From NCBI GenBank assembly GCA_013396635.1, contig WBMW01000146.1:62001-126000 (forward strand): DNA of 64,000 bases. The letters are read 5' to 3'. Numbering within the stretch: the stretch's first letter is position 1; every line of letters starts with the position of its first letter. Below, piece by piece: positions 53,534 to 64,000 of this stretch. A model generated the notes under the pieces. It searched no databases. It was not told the DNA's origin and worked only from the letters and a program-made list of their open reading frames with translations. The DNA is from Penelope pileata (taxonomy: Eukaryota > Chordata > Aves > Galliformes > Cracidae). The position numbers were made by a program, and so were the translations under genes.

Positions 53534-53854
53534 GTGTCTGAATCAGATCTACAAGGTTACAATCTCCTAAATGGTCAGCCTGTTGCAGCGTTCTGCCAAG
53601 TCATGTATGCTGTACAGTCCAGTGAGCTAACACGGCTGGTGCAGGCGCTCCAGAGATTAGTGCAGTGCTCTGAAGGCTGGCCCTCGTCCCACAGCTCATA
53701 CTGGCCTGATGAACAGCTCAAAGACACTGCTTTTTCCCCCGATCTGTAGAGCTCTTGTGGATAGAAGAATGGCATGAATTCCTGCTTCAACATCCTTTTG
53801 CAAGACCCTTTGGAAACGAGAAGAGGCAGTGGCAAGACAAGCTGTCTGGTGCAG
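53534..53854 (+). other. Possible noncoding exon or unidentified repeat
   Basis: A good acceptor (AATTTTCCCACAG, AG at 53532-53533) and a plausible donor (GCAG then GTACGC at 53855) bound 321 bases that are more GC-rich than their flanks. The + frame stops at 53747-53749. A 128-codon frame runs on the opposite strand (53575-53961). I recognise no protein family in either. It could be a long-noncoding-RNA exon or a fragment of an unfamiliar retroelement. It lies 320 bases right of the CR1 end at 53063-53215. Confidence 0.25.
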
Positions 53855-54876
53855 GTACGCAGTGGTCTGAATGGCTGAGGACCAGGATGACAGAGCTGCC
53901 TGAGTGCATAGGGCTTGTGAGACTGCTCCATACATACTCTGAGCAGTAGCCATAGTCTCAAAGGAATGAGATCACTGATTTGTGATCTAGATGCTGAGTT
54001 AGGGAAGGTGCTTAAAATAATTTGTTTCAGGTCAAGTTAGTTCTGGCCGAGATAGCTCTTTACTCATAAGAAGACAAGAAGATAAAAAGAAGCATTGGTT
54101 GGACAACATTGATGATTAGATCATCGGAGTGTTCCAACTGCTGAGCCCTTATGAGAATCAAGAACAACCAGCTGTGATCCATTAGGTCTGAAAGAGTACG
54201 GTGAAATAGGAGAAAAAGATTTCTGAAGGATTTCTGTCTTTCACATAATGAAAGACAGCTTCTGCATTAACATGACAAAGGATAGGTAAGGGGACCAACA
54301 ACACTGGTGAAGGTGGCTTTCCAGAAAAGTTCAACAACCTGTCTCACTAACCATGTAAATTAAACCTGTATAGCTCCTGCCTTGAATGCTCCCATCTGCT
54401 TCTGTTTTGGGAGCTTCTTTTTCTGGTGTATTCCTTCTATCAAAACAGTGAGTCATATGAAGGAAGTCATTTGACTGAATGCTGACGGAAATATTTGTTG
54501 TTAACTCAGTCTGTTCTTCTGTGTTGTTCAGTATGTAGCCACATGAATCATTGTACTCATGTAAAGAAGGTGAAAATGAGAAGCTGGGTTGCAGAAAACA
54601 GGATGATGAAATGGTTGCTACTACTACACAGTTTGGGTGAAACTACATTGTGGGCAGAGGAACAAGCCCAAAGAGAAGAATAGTCTCTGGTCACTTTCAT
54701 TGATGACCTTGATTTAGTCATCTAGTGCTGGCCTGCATATTAGGTTTTTCAGAACTAGAAGTGACTTAAAAATAGGTGAGAAAAGAATGCTGGAGCTATT
54801 TCATATTGGTGTGTAATTGTTGATAAATCTCGGATTTTTCCTTATCTTGGTCTGAATTCTCAATGAGCCCTGAATT

Positions 54877-54919
54877 AAACAAACAAACAAAAACCCCAAC
54901 AGCAAACAAAACCAAAACC
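54877..54919. repeat. AAAC-type simple repeat
   Basis: Consists of AAAC units followed by interrupted C/A-only sequence. Confidence 0.8.
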
Positions 54920-56918
54920 TATCCATACCCAAAACACAACACCTTTTGCAATGGGAATTTCTAGACTCAAAAGAAAGAGCAAATTTGCAATTCACTGCTA
55001 GCAGGTTGAACCTCGATTACAGTAATCAGTGAGAGCATTTAATTAAGCCCACTTGAGTTTAGATTCAGTAACACACAGAGATGACTGAATCAGTTGTAGA
55101 TATTTGTGTGTAAGCTGGGTGTGTGGTCAATGGAGAGTTTATCAATACAGTTGGTTGAGACTGGAGAGCTATTCATCAGTTATTCATTTGGTCAAATGTA
55201 GGTATGCATTAAAGGGTGAGCTGAATAGATCTGTAGATTCTGCTAACTGTAATGACTAGACCTTCATTATATATAGTGGCAGTTTAAATATCTAGCTCTT
55301 ATGTATACATGTATTTTGGGTGCCTTATAATGCAAAATAAATCCTTATCCCAAAAGATAAGTTGAGATTCCAAGCTGCCTTAACTATTTTTTCAGTACCC
55401 AGTATTGAGATTGCTTTATTCTCCCATGCAAATGTTGTATTTTATAAAGTCTTCTAATCAATGCTGTAATTTCTCTGTGGCAAAATATTCTGCATCTTAC
55501 CACTCTGATTCTGAGATTTTAGAACTTAGATGGATTTGACTGTATGTAAACCTTTTGGCATTGTGGAGTGTCCGTAATCGTATGTGTATCCATGGTAACT
55601 GCAGGAGAGAAAGCATGGGGGCATAATCCTTCTTAAGTAATACAATGTTATGTTCTTCTTGGTAGACAAAGAGATGATAGCTATCCATAAGCATATTAAA
55701 TAGCTTGCACATATCAAAGTTGCAGGTATACTAATTACTAGAAAAATAGAAATTGTTTTAGTAAGATTTTAATGTGTGATAACACTTCAGGAATAGAGAA
55801 AAAATTTTTGGAGCTTCTGTTTGATTAAAGATTGGCACACTGACTTCAGATCAGTCATTTTAGTTAAATCTCCTTTCTTTTAGTCTTACAGGTTAATTGA
55901 AAAGTCATAACTAATCATGCCAATCCTGTTGCTTACCAGATAAAGAGCTAAATTATTCTCTGGCTAATCAAAATGAAATTTACACTCTTTCAGTGCACTC
56001 TATTCCTGTGATAGCCTAAATACCTTTATACAAAAATTTTTATATAATGCAAATGATTCAAGAATCAACATGATATTAGAAGTACTACTGTCATTTTTAA
56101 GTAGGGATATTTTCCTCATTTATTGATTATTTTAGGTTAGCAAAAATTCAGAATATTTTAGAAAGTTGTAACTGTCATTAAAAAAAAACAAAACTATTTG
56201 GAGACCATTTTTATTTTGTACTTTATATCTTTCACCCGTTGAATCTCAGTAAAGCCTGAAGGAACTGTAAGAATGTTTTCTTATTGATAAGGAACAGCTA
56301 AAGCTGCACACAGAAACACGTAAAACTAAACACAACACCCATTTCAGCACTACTACCTAGGTAAAATAAGACTTGTATGCCTCAAGCATCCAGGGTCTAT
56401 AGAGGTATGCATATGGATGGAAAATAGGAGTACCTGAAGAGATACAGACAAAGACTATTTTGCTGTAAAAGAGAAAGAACTTCCAATTCTATACACAGGG
56501 AAGATGGTTTCTAAATAGAAGATTTTTCCACAGTTTTTCATGAGTTCTCAGCTGCAAGCACAGATTCTGATCCCACAGCAATTTTTTTCTCCAACTGTTG
56601 GCCCACAGAAATTTGGCATCTGTGGCTTTCCAGCCATGAATATAATTCATTGAGTGGAAATCTGTTTTTTTTTTTTTTTTCCTAATTTTCTCCAACTATG
56701 AAATGTTAAATTTGATATTCCAATGTCCTTCACAATGTCAGAAACTGATTATGTTTAGCAGTTCCTATTTAAAGATAAAAGATTGGGAGTCCTCAGGTTA
56801 GTATTTTCTGACATTATTAGGTGTGTTTTTCTCTCTTTCAGCCATGGGGGTGGAAGATAACAGTGCGTGTGTGGAAGATTAAGAAATAAAATTGTTGAAC
56901 AATTTCACTATGAAATCC

Positions 56919-56952
56919 AAAAAAAAAAGAAAAAGAAAAAGAAAGAAAAAGA
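56919..56952. repeat. Purine-only AAAAG-type simple repeat
   Basis: A ten-A run followed by units of GAAAAA and GAAA, all purine on the + strand. Confidence 0.9.
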
Positions 56953-59900
56953 CTAAGGTTGTAGGTCCTGAACATTTTAGTCCTCCCTGAGAACTGTCAG
57001 AGCCCTTATTATAAATACGGAATAGTTCACTGGAGAAATGATATGGAATAAAAATCTCCATTCGGGACCAGGATCAGGATCTGACAGTAAGCATAAGGAC
57101 TACAATCCATGAGGAAAGAAACCCTCTCCAGTTTTTCAAACTAAAATGCTTCCATGTCTCTAGTTCCCACAGTGGTAAGGTAGAAAAGTAAAGGATCATG
57201 AGTCAGTTGTTTTCCATTAACTGTGGATCTGATTTGAAGAGTCTGATAAATTCAAGAAGTGGGAGTAATGGAGCTCTCTGGAAGAAGGAATTGTAAATCT
57301 GAAAGGCCTCTCAGGTGCTCAGTACAAAGCATCATGTGCTACTTTTTTAAGGGAGATTCAACTATAACTTTTGTTATTTTTGATATGTTTGCCTCTTCCA
57401 TACTTAGAAAACTCTAACGATTTCCCAAGTTAATGATTTCCAATGATTCAGTTTCTTTCATCATTCAGTAAGCATTTCTTCTAACATCTGAGCCAAATTA
57501 TGCAGCCTGCTTGTATTGTCCTATTCCTGGAGACATTCATAACTTGCAGTCATGGAACTAGAATGATCTAGTTTGGTGATTTGCCTTTTGGCACTAATTT
57601 TTCTTTGAGAGGAAGATATATTAAATAATTCTGTGCTGGATACAGAGCTAGTTGCTTTGTTTTCATTTTAAGAGTTCTCCTGGAAGTGTCACAACATGTT
57701 TCAATATGTGAATTTAGCTGGTTTAGTAACTGTGATGATAAAGATATTAACAACAAAACCATAGTGAAATTTAAAGATCCGAATACCCTTAAGTAATTTT
57801 ATTCTAACAGTTCTCTGTGGTACAGTCCCTCTAGAAGGCTGCATGGCCTGGGGACATCACCCACCTCTGGTATAAGTAGAGGTAAAACCCATGGATCCAG
57901 AATTCTGTGCCTAGGAGGGTAATTCACATAACATCCTCCAACAGACACTTGAAGAACTGGTGTAAAAATATTCATGAAGTCTCTTAGGTGACTCTGGCTC
58001 AGGGAACAGAAGTAAATTATGGAAAACATATTTTCACTGGCACAAATATAGGGTAGAGGAAGTGGCCTTGGAAATAAAGGGTACACCTGTGTCTAAATAG
58101 CTTAACCTGCTACAGAATTCCCATGATCTACCCAGATATACATGAGTTGTGAATACTGGATGCCAAATGTGTCTATACTGAACCTTGCAAAAGATTGCAT
58201 TCTGCCAGGAGAATAATCAATGTAAATGCCATTCAGACATCCCAGTTTGTTCATCTCTTGGCTTTTCTTGCTAATTTACCATGGGTGGGGGGGGAAGAAG
58301 GGAAGGAGAAGTTTCCATTTAAAGTGCCACAAATCTCAGATTCCTTGGTTGGTAACACCCTCCTGGTGGACAAAAGTGTATCCCACTTAAACTCTAATCC
58401 TATGATGGCCTGGGATTTTCCTCTGAAAAATAACATGTTTTTTTACTTTACTATTTTTTATTTTCCCTCTGCTGTACCATCTTATTGGATATCTGTGGAA
58501 ATACTTAAGTGACATTCCTCACAATTTGAAAAAGAAGACTCTCTGCAAGACTTTCTTCATGGTTCATTGTAAACTTTTGAACTTAATTTCCTTTGCTGAT
58601 CAGCCACAGTAGCATTTGTTAACCTTGTAGGCATGGCACAAAGCCCTTGTTTTTCCTACGGGCATTTTAAAAAGGTGGCGAGGAAAGTGATTTCAAATAA
58701 ATATTAAATACTATTTCTTAATTAGGTCACTGTATGAAGCGTATTTTTTCATAGAGAATTTAAATAATTGTAGTAAGTATTACATATTTAAGTACTGTAT
58801 TACAGAGGATGTATGATTTAACTGTAATAATGAGATTTTTATTTGGGGATTTTTTACTCTGAAGACAGCTAAGAAAATTCTCAGAGCTTCCCAAAACCAC
58901 TCTTTCCAAAGAAACCACAATGTTACAGAGCCCTTTCATCATCCAGCACACGGTTCTGCAGAATACAAAAATATACACTGTGCTACTTTAAATTAATTCA
59001 TATTTGCAGGAGACAGTCTGTGTGAGTATGTGCAATTATGAAATGCAACTTTTTTTCCTCTTGACTTTTTTAGCTGCCTCACCCTTTTTATTTGAACACA
59101 TACATATGGTGTGAGAGAGTGAGCAAGCTCTCTGTAAATGTTTGGAAGGAGCATCTGTCAGACAATAAAACTTACAAGAAAACATGCTTCTCATTTAGAG
59201 TGTACTTGCTAGAACTATTCCAGTGTTGGAATCAGTTCACTTGTATAGCTTAGAGGCACTAATAAGAACAGAGGACTGTAAAGCCACCAGAAAATCTGAA
59301 CTGTTAGTAAGAATCCAAGGTATTTTTTTAAAGCATTTCGTCTATTCGGCATCACAGTCTTCTGATAGGAACCTGAACCAGTTGACATACAGGAAACCTC
59401 TGATAGTCCATCCAAAAAGATTGCAAGCAAGAAGATGACATGTTTTTTGCAAACCTGGAAAGTCTAAAGATTACAATAATTGTTGGACCAAAGGGACCCT
59501 CTTCAGGCATAAATAGCAAGACTCCTACTGTCTTCTCTTGCAGACCAACTCAGCTGCCAGCAAAAGCAGGTGCTCTCCCCTTACCAGTGCTCCAGAGGAA
59601 ATATTTAGTGAGTATTCTCAGCTCTTTTTACCAATTAATGTAATACTAGTGTTTTAGTTATATTTGTATAATTTTCTCAAAAGAGAAAAGCATTTAAAAG
59701 TAAGTTTTTAAGGCTGTTATTTTAAACAATTACTTGAATTCAGCAGTCTGATGCAATTACCATATTAATTTAAGAACAAAATTTGCACAATGTATGACAG
59801 TAACTTTTTCAAAACATAGTTTTTTAATTACTCTGTAGCTTTAACAATCTGAAGCAATCACAACGTATTTTTTAATGCATGAGTTATGACAGCAAAGTAA

Positions 59901-60409
59901 TTTATATATATTTGAAATGTATTTGATTTTAAATGTTATGCCATAAAATAGTCTTTGTAGGACACAAATTTTAAATAAATCATTTCTCTTGGCAAAGTAA
60001 CCTGCAATTTAATCTTTAGAAGAATAAATATACCACTAATGTTTTCCACAGAAACAGTTGCTACTCTAATTAATTCAAGATGTGACTCTAATAAGATTTC
60101 AAAAGAAAATCAGAAACAGATTTTTCTCAGAGGTACTACTATGAACAAAGTTAAGATATTTTTATTTTCATTAGAAACACTTGTCCCAGGTACAGTTACA
60201 GATTTGCAGTATATAGCCTGGAAATACCAAATCTGAAAACATTACCATGTTTTTAGTAATTTTAGTGTTTGGTGTTTAGTGTTTGTATTTTCTTTTTGTT
60301 AAAACTTATGCTATGTTACATTTTATTAGGTAACTCTTGTTCCTTTTTGAGTTTAGAGTGACTAAAGTGTCTGCTTTTTTTTCTTTTTTTTTTCCTCATG
60401 TGGAAGGGA

Positions 60410-60632
60410 ATGGAAAACCTGATGTTTGTCTACTGCTCCTGCAAAGTTATCTGGACGTTGCTTGTAACAATTCTAGGTTATGCCAGCAGCTTGCCTCTGG
60501 GTGATGATTCTATTTGCACAGCAGAGGAACTTGCGAAGTACAGCATAATCTTCACAGGGAAATGGAGTCAGGCTGCTTTCCCTAAGCAGTATCCACTTTA
60601 TAGGCCCCCAGCACAGTGGTCATCGATGCTAG
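60410..60632 (+). CDS. SPON2: Spondin-2-like, coding exon 1 (signal peptide and start of spondin domain)
   Basis: Encodes residues 1-74 plus the first base of codon 75. The start at 60410 begins MENL, as mammalian mindin begins MEN, and has G at -3 and G at +4. An in-frame ATG lies 12 bases upstream at 60398 but has a pyrimidine at -3 and would add residues the family lacks. Residues 12-26 are hydrophobic (VIWTLLVTILGYASS), consistent with a cleaved signal peptide. Mature protein probably begins near LPLGDD. Cys36 is the conserved first spondin-domain cysteine. The exon ends at a clear donor, G then GTAAGT, in phase 1. A pyrimidine-rich tract at 60371-60396 followed by AG at 60405-60406 suggests a splice acceptor just before the ATG, so the 5' UTR probably lies mostly in an upstream exon. 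Confidence 0.93.
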
Positions 60633-60991
60633 GTAAGTGAAGAATGTACAGTTTTAAGATCAGATAAATCTCTTGACTACTGTGATAATTTTTCTTCTCA
60701 GTAGTAAATTTTATTATAACTAATGTAAAAAGAAAGAAAATAGCCAAAGTTATTACGAATAAGTTGCAGGAATTGAAGTATTCACAATGCTTTCAAAAAT
60801 CTACAACTGTTTTCAATTGATTTCTGTTTTCAATTGGCCACAGCTGAAATAAACAGTGATAAGTCAAATATTTTAGTGTTCACCCATTTTTATACACAAA
60901 TGTTTTTAACCTCAGAAATAAAAGAGTATCTAAAGAAATACGAACAATCTAAAACAGACTTTTATGTCATGCAATGTATTCACTCAAATAG

Positions 60992-61215
60992 GTGTTACTC
61001 ATAGTTCTGACTACAACATGTGGAAAAAAAATGAATATGCCAGCAATGGTGTACGTGATTTTGCTGAAAAGGGTGAAGCATGGGTATTAATGAAAGAAAT
61101 AGAAGAAGCTGGAGAGAAAATTCAGAGTGTGCATGGAATCTTCTCTGCTCCTGCCATTTCCAGTGGTACAGGACAGACCTCCACTGAATTACAAGTGCAT
61201 TCAAGACATCCCTTA
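60992..61215 (+). CDS. SPON2: Spondin-2-like, coding exon 2 (spondin domain)
   Basis: Encodes residues 75-149. The acceptor AG is at 60990-60991 and the exon completes the split glycine codon 75, reading on as VTHSSDYNMW. The segment contains NEYASNGVRDFAEKGEAW, LMKEIE and GTGQTSTEL, all typical of the mindin spondin domain. Glu140 in the TSTEL segment is a candidate acidic ligand of the cation site described for the mindin F-spondin domain; I infer this from position and the sequence cannot prove it. The donor at 61216 is GTAAGT in phase 0, right after codon TTA (Leu149). Reading through it gives a stop after a few non-family residues, which supports the boundary. Confidence 0.93.
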
Positions 61216-61491
61216 GTAAGTAAATGTACACATTAATCTTTAAATTTTTATTTTTTTTCATGTCAGTAGCACACAGAATTAAATATTTGAGTTCTCATTG
61301 ATAAGAAAAATGTCGGTAGTGAAAATGTTACTAAAAAGCACGTCAAACTTCAGGAGCACTGTCCAGGTTCTATAAAGCAGAAGCATATAAAAGATGTTTC
61401 CTTCAAAAGTTAAGTTACAACTACAATAACTAGGTAGTGGAGCAATTCAAAATAAGTCATGCAACCCTGATGGATTCTTTTGGTTCACTAG

Positions 61492-61683
61492 GTTTCATTC
61501 GTTGTACGAATTGTGCCAAGTCCCGACTGGTTTGTGGGTGTTGACAGCCTAAATCTCTGTGATGGAGATCGCTGGATGGAAGAAATATCAGTAGATCTAT
61601 ATCCATATGATGCTGGAACTGACAGTGGGTTCACATTTTCCTCCCCAAACTTTGCCACTATTCCACAGGACACAGTTACAGAG
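61492..61683 (+). CDS. SPON2: Spondin-2-like, coding exon 3 (core of spondin domain)
   Basis: Exactly 64 codons (residues 150-213), phase 0 at both ends. Acceptor TTCACTAG ends at 61491 and donor GTAGGT starts at 61684. This is the most conserved block: VSFVVRIVPSPDWFVGVDSL, then LCDGDRW with conserved Cys172, then YPYDAGTDSGFTFSSPNF and IPQDTVTE. Asp161 and Asp167 in the SPDWFVGVD stretch are candidate metal-site residues by family analogy. The minus-strand open frame over the same bases is a shadow of this exon. Confidence 0.94.
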
Positions 61684-62728
61684 GTAGGTGTACACATGTA
61701 AACTAGCACTCCATACCTCTGTATTTTGAGTCCCCCACTTCAAAGATTACTATCCCATAACTACTCATTCTCTTCACATTCTCTTTTGAAATTGATTTCA
61801 GTATTTGTGAGTGCTGATGCTCTCTCTACGTGAATTCATTAATAGCTGGTAGCTACTGCTTCTGTTCATTTTCTATAACATTTATTAGGTAAATGTAGAT
61901 GGGTCCTGAAAAACTGACTTATGTTTAAAGTTATTTATGTAAAATGAGTATTCCAAGATGGCTTTTAATAATTAAAAAAGCTAAGAAAATAAAAATACTC
62001 CCAGAAATCTTTGCTTGACTAGATGTGTCCAAACAGGAAAGACCCAAGTAGGAAATAGTACATACTGATGAGGGGAGGAGTTTTCACAAGAAAGTATTGC
62101 TGAAACCTGAATCCCTTACCTCTAAGGAAAAGGAGCTCATGGAAAACAGAGCTCATCTTCATTTCTACTGCAGTGATTATTTTCAGTCTTTTTTGCTCAC
62201 TCTTCACTTTTACCGTTTATGGGTGATGGGAAGCAGAGAATCTTTATTCAAAAGTTTTGAATACTAGAAGCATTCAGTCAGTTCTTTCCTTAAGGTCAGT
62301 TCTTCTTAGAGCCAAATGCTGTGCTAATGAGCAGTGAGACAAATAACAGAGAAGCTGGAAAACAATCCATCTGGCCTTCTATGTGCATACGACAGCTGCT
62401 ACAGCATACCTAATACTATTATTCAGTGCTCTTGTATTCTGACTTGTAATGACATCCACAGCTTCTCATCAAACCATTCCAAACATTACTCTGTTTTCAG
62501 TACCTCCCACCCCAATCCTCCATCCAAAGGCTGGCACAATTCACTGTGCCCAGTCCAAAAGCATTTTGCACAAAATATCTGGGATTACCGACAGTACTTT
62601 TGTGAACAGAAGTTTATAGAATCTTTATCTTCCCAATTGCCAAAAAGAATCAACGTGATGTGTAAACACGATTTTCCAGTTATTTCTTACCAGAATGATG
62701 AGTTCAAGATTCCCTTTTTATTTCACAG

Positions 62729-62903
62729 ATCACTTGTTCCTCTCCAAGTCACCCAGCAAATTCATTTTATTATCCCAAACTCAAAATTTTACCACCTATT
62801 GCTCAAGTAACGATGGTGAAATTAAAGAAAAACCAGCTGGCTTTTCCTATACCTCATCTTAATCAGCCAGCTAAAAGTAATGAAATACTAGACTCATTCT
62901 CAG
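62729..62903 (+). CDS. SPON2: Spondin-2-like, coding exon 4 (end of spondin domain)
   Basis: Encodes residues 214-271 plus the first base of codon 272. The acceptor TTTCACAG ends at 62728. The donor is GTAAGT at 62904, phase 1. The reading is ITCSSPSHPANSFYYPKLK, then a run ending NEILDSFS, matching the region of mindin just before the TSP1 repeat. Residue 216 is cysteine where I recall serine in mammalian mindin. A longer open frame covering part of this exon in another phase (62334-62810) gives no family match and is spurious. Confidence 0.92.
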
Positions 62904-64000
62904 GTAAGTGATTGACACTTTGATATTCTCAGTTCTGTTGTTTCTATTCATTCAAAAAAGATGTGGAGATCTGCCAGGTGGTATAGATGAAATAGGTGAT
63001 TAGGCAGAATATTTACTTATCTGCTTTACAATAGTTTTCTGACTCACACATGGGAAATAAAATAAGCCAGTTGACATAAAAGAGAATCCCTGAAAAAATA
63101 AGGTATGCATTTCATATTTGAGCTATGGTTCAAAGGCTTGGGTTATATCCACAGTGAGGGTTACTCAAGCCTTAGTATTACCACAAAACAGTGAATTTTA
63201 TGAGAAATAAGCAATATTTGATAAGAGTCAAAATTCCACAGATTATCTGCAACTTTTAAGTAAATACTCCTGCTTAAGTGATGATGCAACAGAAGAACTG
63301 GTACATGCTATATACATTCTTGGACACATTTATGGTAGCAATAGACATCTTGACAACAAAGACATCATTCTCTCATTTTTCATTCCTTAAACTAGGAAAT
63401 AACCTTGTCTAGGTTGAGTGACGTTCAAATATCTGACTCAAGACAGACTGGAGTGTAACTCTCCAATCTCCTAAATAAAATATGCTACATTTGCTCCATG
63501 AGAAAGATAGCAGTTAATGTCTACATAGGTATTCTTTTAATAGTCCTCCAGTAACTTTTTATAAAATGCAAGAGGAATGGTTAGGCAGACATCCCAAATG
63601 CTAACTGAGAGACAGCAATGGGGTGAATCTCCAATGTATTCCTTGAATAAGTCACGTTCCAAGAAGAGCTTCTGCAGAATGTCTGAAGATTAATGCCTCT
63701 AGCTTTGTCCTAAAGACACCTCACAGTCTTTGTAATAAAGTTAATTCCCCACACAGTTAACAGTGCATAATTTATACTTGAGTAAGTGCATTTCTTCATC
63801 AACTTTGCTTAAATGTATTTCTATTAGTAAACAAGACATACTTGAAATGAGTGCTACAAACCTTATTTTCAGCCACGTCTTTCCCACAGCATATGAGAAG
63901 AACATTTGGCCCTCTTTAGCATATAAATTTAAAACAACTCATTTGAAGTACAGTATTTCGGATATCATTTTAAATCATATATCCCTACTTTACAGCGTAT
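62904..64000 (+). other. Spondin-2-like intron 4 (incomplete), no further coding exon seen
   Basis: The sequence after the exon-4 donor is AT-rich. Reading it in three + frames I found nothing resembling the WSSWG/CG..CG pattern of a thrombospondin type-1 repeat. About 63409-63480 has weak resemblance to a minus-strand MIR core (GAGTGACGTTCAAATATC then TCTCCAATCTCC), too diverged to be sure. The remainder shows only simple AT-rich sequence. Confidence 0.7.

Larger units (their letters stand above)
53855..60409. other. Upstream flank and possible 5' UTR/promoter region of the spondin-2-like gene
   Basis: No coding exon recognised. A TATA-like CATAAATAGC at 59509-59518 is followed by GCAG then GTGCTC near 59570, which could be a first noncoding exon and donor, but the signals are short. 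The acceptor-like tract at 60371-60406 is the best hint that the gene has an upstream untranslated exon. Confidence 0.4.
60410..62903 (+). other. SPON2: Spondin-2 (mindin)-like gene, 5' part
   Basis: Four exons (60410-60632, 60992-61215, 61492-61683, 62729-62903) join in one frame to give 271 codons plus one base. Residues 1 to about 26 form a signal peptide and about 35-245 the spondin domain. Family hallmarks seen include FTGKWSQ, FPKQYPL, RPPAQWSS, HSSDY, MWKKNEYASNG, GTGQTS, PSPDWFVGVDSL, LCDGDRW, YPYDAGTDSGFTFSSPNF, IPQDTVTE and SHPANSFYYP. Mindin is a secreted matrix protein that binds integrins and microbial surfaces (family knowledge). The family normally ends in a thrombospondin type-1 repeat. 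No exon for it is visible before 64000, so the gene is cut by the window edge. The sequence fits spondin-2 far better than the longer F-spondin (SPON1), which carries a reeler domain first. A lineage-specific SPON2 paralogue cannot be excluded without synteny. Confidence 0.95.

Noticed and set aside
54600..54720. Possible LINE RT trace (FIDDLD-like reading near 54695)
   Set aside because: A single short match to LFNIFINDLD without any other CR1 landmark on either side.
62334..62810. 158-codon + strand open frame overlapping the end of the spondin-2-like gene
   Set aside because: It reads exon 4 in the wrong phase and runs through intron 3. The family match is in the other frame with correct splice sites.
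1..64000. CRISPR array, operon, prophage, toxin-antitoxin or similar prokaryotic system
   Set aside because: Introns with GT-AG borders, CR1/MIR repeats and the spondin gene all indicate vertebrate nuclear DNA. No regularly spaced repeats seen.

Overview
The window looks like 64 kb of a bird nuclear genome, or less likely another sauropsid. It is AT-rich and sparsely coding. Real coding sequence is split by GT-AG introns. The dominant repeats are decayed CR1 LINEs, with a few ancient MIR-type SINEs and old amniote palindromic elements. I see no bacterial-style operons, CRISPR array, rRNA or canonical tRNA gene.

Layout. About 1-60.4 kb is a gene-poor upstream region. It holds five CR1 fragments: 4.4-5.35 kb (+), 7.2-7.45 kb (-), 26.3-27.5 kb (+, internally deleted), 50.7-51.3 kb (+) and 53.06-53.21 kb (-). 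MIR-like pieces lie near 7.85, 11.1, 14.9, 45.4 and 45.7 kb. Three old palindrome-type repeats lie near 2.3, 21.9 and 51.6 kb. A GC-rich insert of unknown origin sits at 36.36-36.79 kb beside a 17-T run, and a pair of 76-bp direct repeats lies at 39.5 and 41.15 kb. Open reading frames across this region are short and overlap on both strands. None shows a domain I recognise outside the repeats, so I treat them as chance.

From 60,410 to the right edge lies the only confident gene: the 5' four coding exons of a spondin-2 (mindin)-like gene on the + strand. Signal peptide and spondin domain are encoded in the window (271 codons plus one base). The exon for the C-terminal thrombospondin type-1 repeat is not visible and should lie to the right. 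All four introns start GT, the three complete ones end AG, and the reading frame is preserved across every visible junction.

The biology supported here is one secreted extracellular-matrix/pattern-recognition gene next to a long noncoding flank that may hold its regulatory DNA. I did not find evidence for a new multi-gene system. The items most worth a second look are the duplicated 76-bp element, the unexplained GC-rich insert, the chimeric CR1, the extra cysteine in the spondin domain, and a possible noncoding exon at 53.5 kb.
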